A stretch of 64,000 nt of DNA from Herbaspirillum rhizosphaerae_A (GTDB lineage Bacteria; Pseudomonadota; Gammaproteobacteria; Burkholderiales; Burkholderiaceae_D). The notes beneath the pieces are model-generated. The model did no database searches. It saw only the letters and a list, made by a program, of their open reading frames with translations, and was not told where the DNA came from. The stretch covers positions 434,001 to 498,000 of the forward strand of contig NZ_JAQQFR010000001.1 of assembly GCF_046025915.1 (NCBI RefSeq), read 5' to 3'. The stretch's first letter is position 1, and each line of letters starts with the position of its first letter. The position numbers were made by a program, and so were the translations under genes. Positions 44,817 through 53,666 of the stretch are shown here, piece by piece.

Positions 44817-46033
44817 CATCTCACGTGACCACCGACATCAACTCCGGCCCCAAAAGGCTGTCCGCTGATGTGTTGATCATCGGCGGTGGCATCGTCGGTA
44901 CCTCGGCCGCGCTCGCGCTCGCCAAGGCAGGACGCAAGGTCGTCTTGCTGGAACGTGACCTGTGCGGTTCGCGCTCCAGCGGCATCAACTATGGTGGCGT
45001 CCGCCGACAAGGCCGCTCGGTATCGCAACTACCGCTTGCGCAGCGCGCGCACCGCATCTGGGAAGGCCTGAGCGATCTCATCGGCATCGATGGCGAATAC
45101 GTGCGCAGCGGCCACTTCAAGCTGGCGCGCAGCGCTGCCGACATGCAAGCGCTGGAAGCCTATGCCGAACTCAGCAAACCTTTTGGACTCGGCATTGAAC
45201 TCATCAGCGGCGAACGTCTGCGTCAGCAATGCCCATGGCTGGGCGGTGCGGTGGTCGGTGGTTCGCTTTGTCCGGAAGACGGCCAGGCCAATCCGCGTCT
45301 GGTGTCGCCCGCTTTTGCGCAGGCCGCACAACGTGCCGGCGCGCACATCATCGAACGGTGCGAGGTGCGCGAAGCCGGTTACGATGGCACGGCGTTTTCG
45401 GTACGCGCTGAACTGAATACCGGCGAAGGTCGCCAGTCGCTGCAGGTGCGCGCTGCTGCGCTGATCAACTGCGCCGGCGCCTGGGCCGGCAAGCTGGCCG
45501 AAGCCTTCGGCGAAACCGTGCCGATGTTCAGCGGCCATCCCAACATGGCGGTGACCGAGCCAATTCCGCACTTCCTGCCGTGGAGCCTGGGCGTGGAAGG
45601 CGGATCGATCTATTGTCGTCAGGTCAGCCGCGGCAACGTGGTGCTCGGCGGCGGTCGTGGCTATGCGCAGGACGAAAACCGCGCGCGCTCATCGCATGAC
45701 GCCATCCTCGCGCTGCTGCCGCAAGCCGTCGACTTGCTCCCGGCTTTGCGTCACGTGCACATCATCCGCACCTGGAGCGGCGTCGAAGGCTACCTGCCCG
45801 ACCGCCAGCCGATCCTCGGGGCTAGCAGCACGCAGGACGGCCTGTTCCACGGTTTCGGTTTTTGCGGCGCCGGTTTTCAGATCGGACCGGCGGCGGGCGA
45901 AGTGCTCGCCGATCTGGTCATGCATGGCCGCAGCGACATACCCATCGATGCATTTTCGATCCGACGTTTTCAATCCACTCTTCCCGTTGCAGATTTCAAC
46001 CTCGCTTCCGAACCAGAAAGGAAAATTCAATGA
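44813..46033 (+). CDS. FAD-dependent catalytic beta subunit (D-amino-acid/opine oxidase-like)
   Basis: A 406-residue DAO-family flavoprotein. FAD motif DVLIIGGGIVGTSAALALAKAGRKVVLLE, in short GGGIVGTSAA; later SGINYGGVRRQGRS and a C-terminal GFCGAGFQIGPAAGEVLADL that closes the FAD site. This is likely the subunit that oxidises the amine substrate. Four-base overlaps on both sides. Confidence 0.9.
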   Translation: MTSHVTTDINSGPKRLSADVLIIGGGIVGTSAALALAKAGRKVVLLERDLCGSRSSGINYGGVRRQGRSVSQLPLAQRAHRIWEGLSDLIGIDGEYVRSGHFKLARSAADMQALEAYAELSKPFGLGIELISGERLRQQCPWLGGAVVGGSLCPEDGQANPRLVSPAFAQAAQRAGAHIIERCEVREAGYDGTAFSVRAELNTGEGRQSLQVRAAALINCAGAWAGKLAEAFGETVPMFSGHPNMAVTEPIPHFLPWSLGVEGGSIYCRQVSRGNVVLGGGRGYAQDENRARSSHDAILALLPQAVDLLPALRHVHIIRTWSGVEGYLPDRQPILGASSTQDGLFHGFGFCGAGFQIGPAAGEVLADLVMHGRSDIPIDAFSIRRFQSTLPVADFNLASEPERKIQ

Positions 46034-47112
46034 TTTCGCTTTCATCTTCTTTCGTCCGCCATACCTGTACTACCGCGGTGGCATCAAGCCTTGCTGCACT
46101 CTCGCTGCTGGCGATGAGCAACGCGGCGCACGCCGCCGATCCAAAGACGCTCTACATCGGCATGAACGGCGGCAACATGGAGAAGACCTACACGCAATTC
46201 GTGTTCGGTCCCTTCGAGCAAAAGAATAACGTCAAGGTGGTGGTGGTGCCGGGCGGCTCTTCCGACATCCTGGCCAAGGCGCAAGCCGCCAAAGACAAGC
46301 CGCAGATGCACCTGATGTTTCTCGACGACGGCGTCATGTACCGCGCCATCGGCATGGGCCTGTGCGAGAAGCAAAAGCCCAATCCCAACCTCGCCGGCAT
46401 CCTCCCGGTAGCGCACATCAAGGGCGACATGGCTACCGGCGTCACCATCAGCATGACCGGTCTGGCCTACAACACCAAGGTCTACGCCGACAAGGGCTGG
46501 GCGCCACCGACGTCGTGGCTGGACATGGCCGATCCCAAGCTGAAAGGCAAGGTCGTGTTCCAGTCGCTGTCGTCATCGACCTTCGGCCTGCACGCCTTCC
46601 TCGCCTTCAACAAACTGAAGGGCGGCACCGACAGCAACGTCGAGCCCGGCTTCACCGCCTGGCCGAAGACCGTCGGCCCCAACGTCGTCGAATATATCGC
46701 CAGCTCCGCCAAGATTTCCGAAATGGCGCAAACCGGCGAAGCGGCATTGTTCCCTTACACGCCGACCCAGGTCACGATCCTGAAGAGCAAGGGCATCCCG
46801 GTCGAATACGTGCACCCGAAAGAAGGCGGCGTGGTCTTGATGGTGGCGCAATGCGTGATCGCCAACAACAGCGAGCCGCAACTGGCACAAGAGTTGGCCG
46901 CGTATCTGCTGAGCCCGGAAGCACAAGGCAAGGCACTCGAAAACGGCAGCTTCAATCCGACCAACACCAAGGTGCAAGTGACCGGCGCAGCGGCGGCGGA
47001 ACAGAAGCGTCTGAACGACTACGTGAAGAACTCACGCAACGTCGACTGGGATGAGGTCAACAAGAATCGCGCGGTATGGAACACGCGTTGGAATCGTACG
47101 ATCGAGCGGTGA
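46030..47112 (+). CDS. periplasmic ABC substrate-binding protein (PotD/opine type)
   Basis: A 360-residue binding protein with a signal peptide ending SNAAHA. Markers: LYIGMNGGNMEKTYTQFV, GGSSDILAKAQAAKDKPQMH, and VTISMTGLAYNTKVYADKGW, as in family 1/8 polyamine and iron-type proteins. The last gene of the operon; the 10-base inverted repeat after it may end transcription. Confidence 0.92.
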   Translation: MISLSSSFVRHTCTTAVASSLAALSLLAMSNAAHAADPKTLYIGMNGGNMEKTYTQFVFGPFEQKNNVKVVVVPGGSSDILAKAQAAKDKPQMHLMFLDDGVMYRAIGMGLCEKQKPNPNLAGILPVAHIKGDMATGVTISMTGLAYNTKVYADKGWAPPTSWLDMADPKLKGKVVFQSLSSSTFGLHAFLAFNKLKGGTDSNVEPGFTAWPKTVGPNVVEYIASSAKISEMAQTGEAALFPYTPTQVTILKSKGIPVEYVHPKEGGVVLMVAQCVIANNSEPQLAQELAAYLLSPEAQGKALENGSFNPTNTKVQVTGAAAAEQKRLNDYVKNSRNVDWDEVNKNRAVWNTRWNRTIER

Positions 47113-47119
47113 TGATATT

Positions 47120-47157
47120 GCTCTTGCAGGGTCAGGGAATCTGGATTCTGCAAGAGC
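47120..47157. terminator. inverted repeat after binding-protein gene
   Basis: GCTCTTGCAG (47120-47129) and CTGCAAGAGC (47148-47157) are perfect ten-base arms with an 18-base loop, in the 61-base gap between convergent genes. No T-run follows, so it may be a weak or factor-dependent terminator. Confidence 0.4.
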
Positions 47158-47173
47158 GTCGGGCAGACGAGCA

Positions 47174-47773
47174 TCAGCGGTAGTCAAAACCCCTACATCC
47201 CTCGCGTAGAGCGGTATCCCGATCAACGGGCAGGGCGGGAGGCATTTCAATTTGTTTCGGAAAAATTAAAGAAAGCCTTAGCCATCCTGAAGGGCTCGTC
47301 TGCATGGAAACCGTGCCGCCTTCAAGGCAAGTTACTGCGACTCCGGTCGACCCTTCACCCCGAATCCTGTAATCACCACTGCGCTGTGCAATCTCAGTTT
47401 CAATATCCGTCACATACTGATTGAGGGTGCAGTTCAGCGGACCGTCTTCATCGTACAGATGAAAGCAGGAATAGTCGTTGCCCTTAGGACTCCGTCGATG
47501 TACGACATTGGCAATTTCAGTCATCACCGCTGAGGCACCACTGCATGAACCCGAGAACACCGCGGCGATGACCATGGCGTCCCGCTCCTTCGGCGTTTCG
47601 GCATCCAGGATATGTTCCAGCATGCGTACGTTTTCTTGCGGACATGTGAAGTTACCTACACGCAGAAAGGTAAAATCAGCGGCATGGGCGTCGAGACTCG
47701 CGCCCGCCAACGCAGCCAGAAATATCGCAGGCAAAAGGCAAGCTCGAAGGACTGAGCGTAGGAATTTAATCAT
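47174..47773 (-). CDS. hypothetical exported protein
   Basis: A 199-residue protein with a signal peptide (ACLLPAIFLAALAGASLDAHA). The mature part has five or more cysteines (NFTCPQEN, SGSCSGA, YSCFH, LNCTLN, VTCLEGG), probably paired as disulphides in the periplasm. I do not recognise the family. Stand-alone gene. Confidence 0.65.
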   Translation of the reverse strand: MIKFLRSVLRACLLPAIFLAALAGASLDAHAADFTFLRVGNFTCPQENVRMLEHILDAETPKERDAMVIAAVFSGSCSGASAVMTEIANVVHRRSPKGNDYSCFHLYDEDGPLNCTLNQYVTDIETEIAQRSGDYRIRGEGSTGVAVTCLEGGTVSMQTSPSGWLRLSLIFPKQIEMPPALPVDRDTALREGCRGFDYR

Positions 47774-48181
47774 GGACGAGGTAGGTACGAGTGAGGAGCA
47801 GTTGCATGCTCAGTTGATGTCCAATGTGCTTGACGTGATTTGTCGTCATCACATTCTCTTGTACAAACCGAATGCAAGCAAATTGTTCGCGCTCCCCAGA
47901 TAATGTCGCGCAGAAAAGATTGGTTCAAGGCTCTCCCAATAAAACAAATGGACAGTGCAATATCCATCGTCGTATGTTGACAATGAAAATCGCTGTTTTG
48001 AAAGCGGCATAGAATCTTTATTGATATAGTTGTGAACATATCAAGACTCGAAAAACTATTCTCATTCCCTCCTTGCGCTTGCCCTTCATCTTTACTAGAT
48101 TGGGTATTCCACCAGAAGAACAGCTAGTCATCACAGCCAGCGAAAACAGCGTACTTAACTGTCCACCCGAGGAGCACAGTA
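47774..48181. other. AT-rich gap between hypothetical genes
   Basis: About 400 bases, clearly AT-richer than neighbours. A 43-codon frame (47772-47903, MDEVGTSEEQ) has no support. A TTGACA is present at 47977 but I cannot find a well-spaced -10. Probably promoters for the flanking genes. Confidence 0.35.
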
Positions 48182-48541
48182 ATGAGTCCTGCTACATCTG
48201 CTGTATTGGAAGAACGCTCTGCAAGAGCCTATGCCGGATCACTCGGCGTTGGTATTTCCCCCCGCCCTGAACGTCGCCGCGAACGTCTTGCCGTTACCTT
48301 GATGGAACTTGATCCACGCGATGTGGTGGATGGCGTCCTACTTGAGAACGGCATGTTCCTTGCGCCTGATCCGACACCTGTGGGCACGATGCGCGAGGTT
48401 TGTCCGCATTGCGAGGGCGTGGCGTTGCAACTCGTGTTGCGCCGCCATCATGTCAAACGCTCGCACTTGTTTTGCGGGCAATGCACACGCTGCTACGACG
48501 CGGTATGCGAAGGAGGGTATTCGATACTTGGGATAGTCTGA
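48182..48541 (+). CDS. small protein with zinc-ribbon-like cysteines
   Basis: A 119-residue protein with GAGGAG before the ATG. The C-terminal third has CPHCEG and, 25 residues on, CGQCTRC, a pattern that could bind zinc. It has no signal peptide or membrane segment. I do not recognise a family. A good terminator follows, so it is a separate unit. Confidence 0.6.
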   Translation: MSPATSAVLEERSARAYAGSLGVGISPRPERRRERLAVTLMELDPRDVVDGVLLENGMFLAPDPTPVGTMREVCPHCEGVALQLVLRRHHVKRSHLFCGQCTRCYDAVCEGGYSILGIV

Positions 48542-48581
48542 GCTGATCAGTATTTCTCAACGATAGTAGTAGCGTAACGAT

Positions 48582-48608
48582 AGCGGCCTCAGGGCCGCTT
48601 TTCTTTTT
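48582..48608 (+). terminator. rho-independent terminator
   Basis: AGCGGCC-TCAG-GGCCGCT followed by TTTCTTTTTC, after the zinc-ribbon gene. It overlaps the stop codon of the convergent gene (48589). Confidence 0.8.
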
Positions 48609-49194
48609 CTGCGTCGTTGCCTTTTTCTATTTCGGCTTTCACGGCGTTGAGCATGTGGCGTAGATCGCTTTTCATGAGCGCTGCACCAAAAAGCGTGGGC
48701 ACGTAAAAATCGGGCGCGATGATTCCCGCGTAAGAGATGCGGGTGTGGCCGTCGTCGCCCGGTTGCTGCGGCTGCTGAGGTTGTAGTTCCCAGCGTGCCT
48801 GGTATTCGCGCATGTTGCCGCTGATCAGGCGTATATCGATGACCTGCATCGGCTGTTCGGTGACGTGCAGCACCAGGTCGATGTTTTGCCGGATGAACAG
48901 AAATTTGGCGAAGCCATTCTGGGTGACCACGCGCTCATTGCCTTCGCTGGAAGTGACTTGTGAGCGCGACAGGTTGGGGACGAATTCCGCGAGCCGGTTG
49001 TAGTCGGTCAGCACCTTCCAACTGCGCGCCACGTTGGCGTTGACCGTCATCTTTGCGGTCACTTCAAAGAGCGGATAGCCCTTGGCGCGGGTCATGCGGA
49101 CATCGATGTCGGGTTGGTCGATGGTCTGTGCATCGACATTGCTGCCGGTCATCCAGACTAGTGCTACCAGTGAGCAAAGCAGAGAGGGTCGCAA
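48589..49194 (-). CDS. exported SRPBCC/START-like (polyketide-cyclase family) protein
   Basis: A 201-residue protein with a signal peptide (MRPSLLCSLVALVWMTGSNVDA) and the SRPBCC fold pattern: NVARSWKVLTDYNRLAEFVPNLSRSQV at the start and LRHMLNAVKAEIEKG as the C-terminal helix. Such domains bind hydrophobic ligands. Exported members are usually of unknown role. The C-terminus is unusually charged. Confidence 0.78.
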   Translation of the reverse strand: MRPSLLCSLVALVWMTGSNVDAQTIDQPDIDVRMTRAKGYPLFEVTAKMTVNANVARSWKVLTDYNRLAEFVPNLSRSQVTSSEGNERVVTQNGFAKFLFIRQNIDLVLHVTEQPMQVIDIRLISGNMREYQARWELQPQQPQQPGDDGHTRISYAGIIAPDFYVPTLFGAALMKSDLRHMLNAVKAEIEKGNDAEKEKRP

Positions 49195-49282
49195 AGGGGC
49201 TTTCGATTGGCTGGTTCATCAATAGGCAAGCGCGAGCTTACGCGAATTTGGTGACGGAGCAATGTCGCGCGAGCATGCCGGG

Positions 49283-49296
49283 TGGTATCGGTACCA
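49283..49296. promoter_or_regulatory. LacI-type operator upstream of regulator gene
   Basis: TGGTATCGGTACCA, an inverted repeat 25 bases before the lacI-type ATG. The same pattern (TGGTA-N4-TACCA) appears twice before glucarate dehydratase at 50528 and 50558. Suggests autoregulation. Confidence 0.65.
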
Positions 49297-49320
49297 TTTT
49301 GGCAATGCTAAAATCGCGCC

Positions 49321-50442
49321 ATGAAGAAGCCTTCCCCTCCCACCGATCCTGCCGATCCCATCATTTCAGCACCCGCACCTGACGCCTCAATGACTGACCC
49401 CCAGCCTGTCCTTGAAAAAGTGCGTAAAGGTCGCAAAGGCGCCGGACTGACCTTGCGCGATGTCGCCAAGTTGGCGGGCGTGGCGCCGATTACGGCTTCG
49501 CGCGCGCTGAATACACCGGATGCGGTTTCCGAAACCGTGTTGAAAAAAGTGCGTGAAGCGGTTGAGCGCACCGGCTATGTTCCCAATCTCCTTGCAGGCG
49601 GACTGGCCTCGAAGAAGAGCCGCCTGGTCGCCGCCGTGGTGCCGACGATTGTCGGGCCGATCTTTCTGGAAACCGTGCAGTCGCTGACCGAATCGCTGGC
49701 CGCCGCCGGCTATCAGCTGATGCTGGGCCAGAGCGGCTATGAAAACTCGCGTGAAGATGCCTTGCTCGAAGCCATCATCGGCCGTCGTCCCGACGGCGTG
49801 GTGCTGACCGGCATCATGCGCTCGCCGGAGTCGCGCAAGCGTTTGCTGGCCAGCGGCATCCCGGTGGTGGAAACCTGGGATCTGACGCCGACGCCGATCG
49901 ACATGCTGGTCGGCTTCTCGCATGAAAACATCGGTATCGCCGTCGCACGTCACTTGCACGCTGCCGGTCGCCGCCGCGTGGCCGTGATTGCCGGCGTGGA
50001 TGAACGCAGCCGCCGCCGCGCCAAATCGTTCTCGGATGAAGCGGTGCGCCTGGGCATGGCTGCCGGCGGTGTGACCGAAATCCCGCTGTGCATGGTGCCG
50101 GCGCCGACGACCTTGGGCAGCGGCCGTACCGGACTATCCGATCTGTTGGGCCAGGACGCGGCCATTGACGGCGTATTTTGCAGCTCGGATGTCCTCGCCA
50201 TGGGTGTCATGATCGAGGCGCAGGTGCGCGGCATTTCCATTCCGGGGCAACTGGCGGTGATGGGTTTCGGCGACCTGAGTTTTTCACGCGACCTGCACCC
50301 ACAACTGACGACGGTGCGCATTGACGGCACCGGCATCGGCAAGGTGGCGGCGCAGTTCATCATTGATCGTGCCGACGGCCTGCAAGTGGCTGATCGCGTG
50401 CATGACATCGGCTTCACCATCATTGAGCGCGAAAGCGTCTAG
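49321..50442 (+). CDS. LacI/GntR(gluconate)-type repressor
   Basis: A 373-residue regulator. Residues about 38-95 form the LacI DNA-binding head (LTLRDVAKLAGVAPITASRALN, in short VAKLAGVAPITASRAL, with hinge helix YVPNLLAGGLASKKS). The periplasmic-binding-like core follows (AAVVPTIVGPIFLETVQSL, DGVFCSSDVLAMGVM). The first 35 residues are a proline-rich tail. It lies upstream of glucarate catabolic genes with matching operators, so D-glucarate or a breakdown product is the likely inducer. Confidence 0.92.
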   Translation: MKKPSPPTDPADPIISAPAPDASMTDPQPVLEKVRKGRKGAGLTLRDVAKLAGVAPITASRALNTPDAVSETVLKKVREAVERTGYVPNLLAGGLASKKSRLVAAVVPTIVGPIFLETVQSLTESLAAAGYQLMLGQSGYENSREDALLEAIIGRRPDGVVLTGIMRSPESRKRLLASGIPVVETWDLTPTPIDMLVGFSHENIGIAVARHLHAAGRRRVAVIAGVDERSRRRAKSFSDEAVRLGMAAGGVTEIPLCMVPAPTTLGSGRTGLSDLLGQDAAIDGVFCSSDVLAMGVMIEAQVRGISIPGQLAVMGFGDLSFSRDLHPQLTTVRIDGTGIGKVAAQFIIDRADGLQVADRVHDIGFTIIERESV

Positions 50443-50513
50443 CTGGCTGTTTTTCAGATCGCCGGCAGTTCCTTTAAGCAATATTTCCTGAAAATCAACT
50501 CTTCGTAAACCGG

Positions 50514-50573
50514 TTGACACGTTAAAACGGTACCGCTACCATCAGCATCAATCGGAATTGGTAGCGGTACCAA
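50514..50573 (+). promoter_or_regulatory. glucarate operon promoter with two LacI-type operators
   Basis: TTGACA at 50514-50519; a weak -10 (TACCAT, 50537-50542) lies 17 bases on. CGGTACCGCTACCA (50528-50541) covers the spacer and -10, and TTGGTAGCGGTACCAA (50558-50573) is just downstream. Two sites 30 bases apart on nearly the same DNA face suggest cooperative repression. Confidence 0.65.
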
Positions 50574-50635
50574 CGGTGCTTTCAACGGATGCGCCAGTTC
50601 CTGAATTACCTCGGATCAACTCAGGGAAGCTCATC

Positions 50636-51982
50636 ATGTCAATTCAGAACACCGCCGCCGGCGCGCCTGTCGTCACAACCATGCAAGTCATCCCGGTTGC
50701 CGGGCGCGACGGCATGCTGCTAAACCTGAGTGGCGCGCACGGCCCTTACTTCACGCGCAACATCGTCATCCTGACCGACAGCGCCGGCAACACCGGCGTC
50801 GGTGAAGTGCCGGGCGGCGAGCGCATCCGCCAGACCCTGGAAGACGCGCGCGCGCTGGTCGAGGGCCAATCCATCGGCACGTATCATTCCATCCTCAACC
50901 GCATGCGCCAAGTCTTCAATGACCGCGATTCTGGCGGACGCGGGCTGCAGACTTTCGACTTGCGCATCACCATCCACGCCGTGACGGCAGTGGAGTCGGC
51001 AATGCTCGATCTGCTCGGCAAATTCCTCGGCGTACCAGTCGCGGCCTTGCTCGGCGAAGGCCAGCAGCGCGACAAGGTGGAAATGCTCGGTTACCTGTTC
51101 TACGTCGGCGACCGCAGTGCCACCGATCTGGACTACCACAGCGAACCTGACGCCGCCGACGACTGGCAGCGCCTGCGCCATGAAAAAGCCATGGACTCCA
51201 AGGCCATCGTGCGGCTGGCTGAAGCGGCTTATCAGCGCTACGGCTTCAACGATTTCAAGCTCAAGGGTGGCGTGCTGCGCGGCGAAGATGAAATCGAAGC
51301 CGTCACCGCCTTGCATGAGCGCTTCCCGCAGGCGCGCATCACGCTGGATCCCAACGGCGGCTGGTTGCTGAAAGATGCGATCCGTCTGTGCCGCGATCAG
51401 CATGATGTGCTGGCGTATGCCGAAGACCCTTGCGGCGCCGAAAACGGTTACTCCGGCCGCGAAGTGATGGCCGAGTTCCGCCGCGCTACCGGTTTGCAGA
51501 CCGCCACCAACATGATCGCCACCGACTGGCGCGAGATGGGCCACGCGATTCAGCTGCAATCGGTCGACATTCCGCTGGCCGATCCGCATTTCTGGACCAT
51601 GCAAGGTTCGGTGCGGGTGGCGCAGATGTGCAACGAATGGGGCCTGACCTGGGGTTCGCATTCCAACAACCACTTCGACATTTCTCTCGCGATGTTCACG
51701 CAGGTTGCCGCCGCCGCGCCGGGCAAGATCACTGCGATCGATACGCACTGGATCTGGCAGGACGGCCAGCGCCTGACGCGCGATCCGCTCAAGATCGTCG
51801 GCGGCATGGTCGACGTGCCTAAGACGCCGGGCCTCGGCGTTGAGATCGACATGGAGCAGGTCATGGCCGCCAACGCGCTTTACAAGTCCAAGGGACTCGG
51901 CGCGCGGGACGATGCCATCGCCATGCAATACCTGATTCCGGGCTGGAAATTCGACAATAAAAAACCCTGCCTCGTCCGTTAA
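50636..51982 (+). CDS. gudD: glucarate dehydratase
   Basis: A 448-residue enolase-superfamily enzyme converting D-glucarate to 5-dehydro-4-deoxy-D-glucarate. Active-site text is intact: FNDFKLKGGVLRGEDE with the catalytic lysine, TLDPNGGW and AEDPCGAENG with metal ligands, and SHSNNHFDISLAMF with the catalytic histidine region. Length matches E. coli GudD. AGGGAAG precedes the ATG. Forms an operon with the transporter at 52114. Confidence 0.96.
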   Translation: MSIQNTAAGAPVVTTMQVIPVAGRDGMLLNLSGAHGPYFTRNIVILTDSAGNTGVGEVPGGERIRQTLEDARALVEGQSIGTYHSILNRMRQVFNDRDSGGRGLQTFDLRITIHAVTAVESAMLDLLGKFLGVPVAALLGEGQQRDKVEMLGYLFYVGDRSATDLDYHSEPDAADDWQRLRHEKAMDSKAIVRLAEAAYQRYGFNDFKLKGGVLRGEDEIEAVTALHERFPQARITLDPNGGWLLKDAIRLCRDQHDVLAYAEDPCGAENGYSGREVMAEFRRATGLQTATNMIATDWREMGHAIQLQSVDIPLADPHFWTMQGSVRVAQMCNEWGLTWGSHSNNHFDISLAMFTQVAAAAPGKITAIDTHWIWQDGQRLTRDPLKIVGGMVDVPKTPGLGVEIDMEQVMAANALYKSKGLGARDDAIAMQYLIPGWKFDNKKPCLVR

Positions 51983-52113
51983 TACGAAGGCATCGTGCGC
52001 AGTCTTGGAGCTGCCTGTAGAACTGCCGCACCGACATGGAAGAACGATAAGAAAAAAGATTGCGCAGGCTGCATCGGCAGCCTGCAGCGCCAACAACATC
52101 AAGGAGATCAATC

Positions 52114-53445
52114 GTGAGTGAGCAAAATATAGCAGCCTATGCCGCCAATCCCGACGGCCCGGCAAGCGGGCCGCTGGCCAGCGCCATCGACAAGGTCAAG
52201 TGGCGCATCCTGCCGCTGTTTGTGATCATGTTCATCGCCAACTACATCGACCGCGTCAACATCGGTTTTGTACGTTCGCATCTGGCGACGGATCTTGGCA
52301 TCGGCTCAGCGGCGTTCGGGTTGGGTGCGGGTTTGTTCTTCATCGGTTACGCGATCTTTGAAGTGCCGTCCAACATGTTGTTGCAAAAGTTCGGCGCCAA
52401 GGCCTGGCTCACGCGCATCATGCTGACCTGGGGCGTGGTCGCGACCTCGATGGCCTTCGTGCATAACGAGACCTCGTTCTACGTTCTGCGATTTTTGCTG
52501 GGTGTTGCCGAGGCCGGCTTCTTCCCGGGCGTGGTGTATTACTTCACACAGTGGCTGCCCAATAGCGAGCGTGGCAAAGCCATGGCGATCTTCCTGAGCG
52601 GTTCGGCGATTGCATCGATCTTGTCCGGCCCGATCTCCGGCGCGCTGTTGCAGATCGAAGGCGGCGGCCTGCACGGCTGGCAGTGGATGTTCATCATCGA
52701 AGGCCTGGCTTCGGTGGCGCTGTGCTTCGTGGTCTGGACTCGCCTCGACTCCACGCCCAAAGACGCCAAGTGGCTCAGCGACGCCGAGCGCGACAGTCTG
52801 GCTACGATCATCCAGCATGAGCAGCGCGAACGCCAGGCCAGCAAGCCGGTACACGTGTCGTCGTGGAGCTTGCTCAAGGATCCGCAAATCCTGCTGTTCT
52901 GCTTCATCTATTTCGCAATCCAGCTGACCATCTACGGCGCGACCTTCTGGCTGCCGAGCATCATCAAGAAGATGGGCCATTTCAACGACTTCCAGGTCGG
53001 CCTGTTCAACTCGATTCCGTGGATCATCTCGATCATCGCGATGTACATCTTCGCCAGCCTGGCGACGCGCTTCAAGCACCAGCAAGCCTGGGTGGCGGCG
53101 ACGCTGATCATCGCGGCCGCCGGTATGTTCGCCTCGACCACCGGCGGCCCGGTGTTGGCGTTTGTGGCGATCTGTTTCGCCGGTATCGGCTTCAAGGCGG
53201 CGTCTTCGCTGTTCTGGCCGATTCCGCAGGCCTATCTGGATGCACGCATCGCCGCTGCGGTGATCGCGCTGATCAATTCCATCGGCAACCTCGGCGGCTT
53301 CTTTGCGCCGGCCACCTTCGGCTATCTGGAGCAAAAGACCGGTTCGATCCAGGGCGGTTTGTATGCGCTGGCGGTGGCGTCGGTGATTGCTGCGGGGTTG
53401 GTGTTCCTGGCGCGGACTTCAGGCAAGAAGGCGGCGGTCGTCTGA
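52114..53445 (+). CDS. gudP: MFS glucarate-type transporter (ACS family)
   Basis: A 443-residue, 12-helix major facilitator. Signatures of the anion:cation symporter family: FIANYIDRVNIGFV in helix one and RFLLGVAEAGFFPGVVYYFTQW in helix four. A GTG start with AAGGAG eight bases before it. It follows gudD by 131 bases and is under the same promoter, so glucarate/galactarate uptake is likely; some relatives carry tartrate or phthalate. Confidence 0.85.
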   Translation: MSEQNIAAYAANPDGPASGPLASAIDKVKWRILPLFVIMFIANYIDRVNIGFVRSHLATDLGIGSAAFGLGAGLFFIGYAIFEVPSNMLLQKFGAKAWLTRIMLTWGVVATSMAFVHNETSFYVLRFLLGVAEAGFFPGVVYYFTQWLPNSERGKAMAIFLSGSAIASILSGPISGALLQIEGGGLHGWQWMFIIEGLASVALCFVVWTRLDSTPKDAKWLSDAERDSLATIIQHEQRERQASKPVHVSSWSLLKDPQILLFCFIYFAIQLTIYGATFWLPSIIKKMGHFNDFQVGLFNSIPWIISIIAMYIFASLATRFKHQQAWVAATLIIAAAGMFASTTGGPVLAFVAICFAGIGFKAASSLFWPIPQAYLDARIAAAVIALINSIGNLGGFFAPATFGYLEQKTGSIQGGLYALAVASVIAAGLVFLARTSGKKAAVV

Positions 53446-53461
53446 TCCCGTGTTTTTTGGT

Positions 53462-53543
53462 TGTCGTCCCGGCGAACGCTGGGACCCAGTGTCTTGACGC
53501 CCGTTGGGACGACGCTGGATCCTGACTTTCGTCAGGACGACGG
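53462..53543. repeat. dispersed palindromic repeat (copy 6)
   Basis: GTCGTCCCGGCGAACGCTGGGAC on the left, CAGTGTCTTGACGCCCG in the centre and GTCCTGACTTTCGTCAGGAC-like (ATCCTGACTTTCGTCAGGAC) on the right, directly after the transporter stop codon. Confidence 0.88.
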
Positions 53544-53602
53544 CCAATGCAGGAACTCAGTGAGAGATCGATACCCTGCGCTTGGCAGAACGGGACGGTA
53601 AA

Positions 53603-53642
53603 AGAGGCGGACTTGTTACAATGTCCGCCTCTTCTGTTTTTC
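53603..53642 (+). terminator. strong hairpin with T-run before the 53667 gene
   Basis: AGAGGCGGAC-TTGTTACAAT-GTCCGCCTCT followed by TCTGTTTTT. The ten-pair perfect stem and T-run fit a terminator for the glucarate operon. Its loop contains TTACAAT, a possible -10, only about 45 bases before the next ATG, so it may instead be a leader element of that gene. Confidence 0.65.
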
Positions 53643-53666
53643 TGCTTATTCCGAGCACATCCAATC

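Noticed and set aside
47770..48039. Short frames on both strands in the AT-rich gap
   Set aside because: Random-looking products, no ribosome sites; best left as intergenic.
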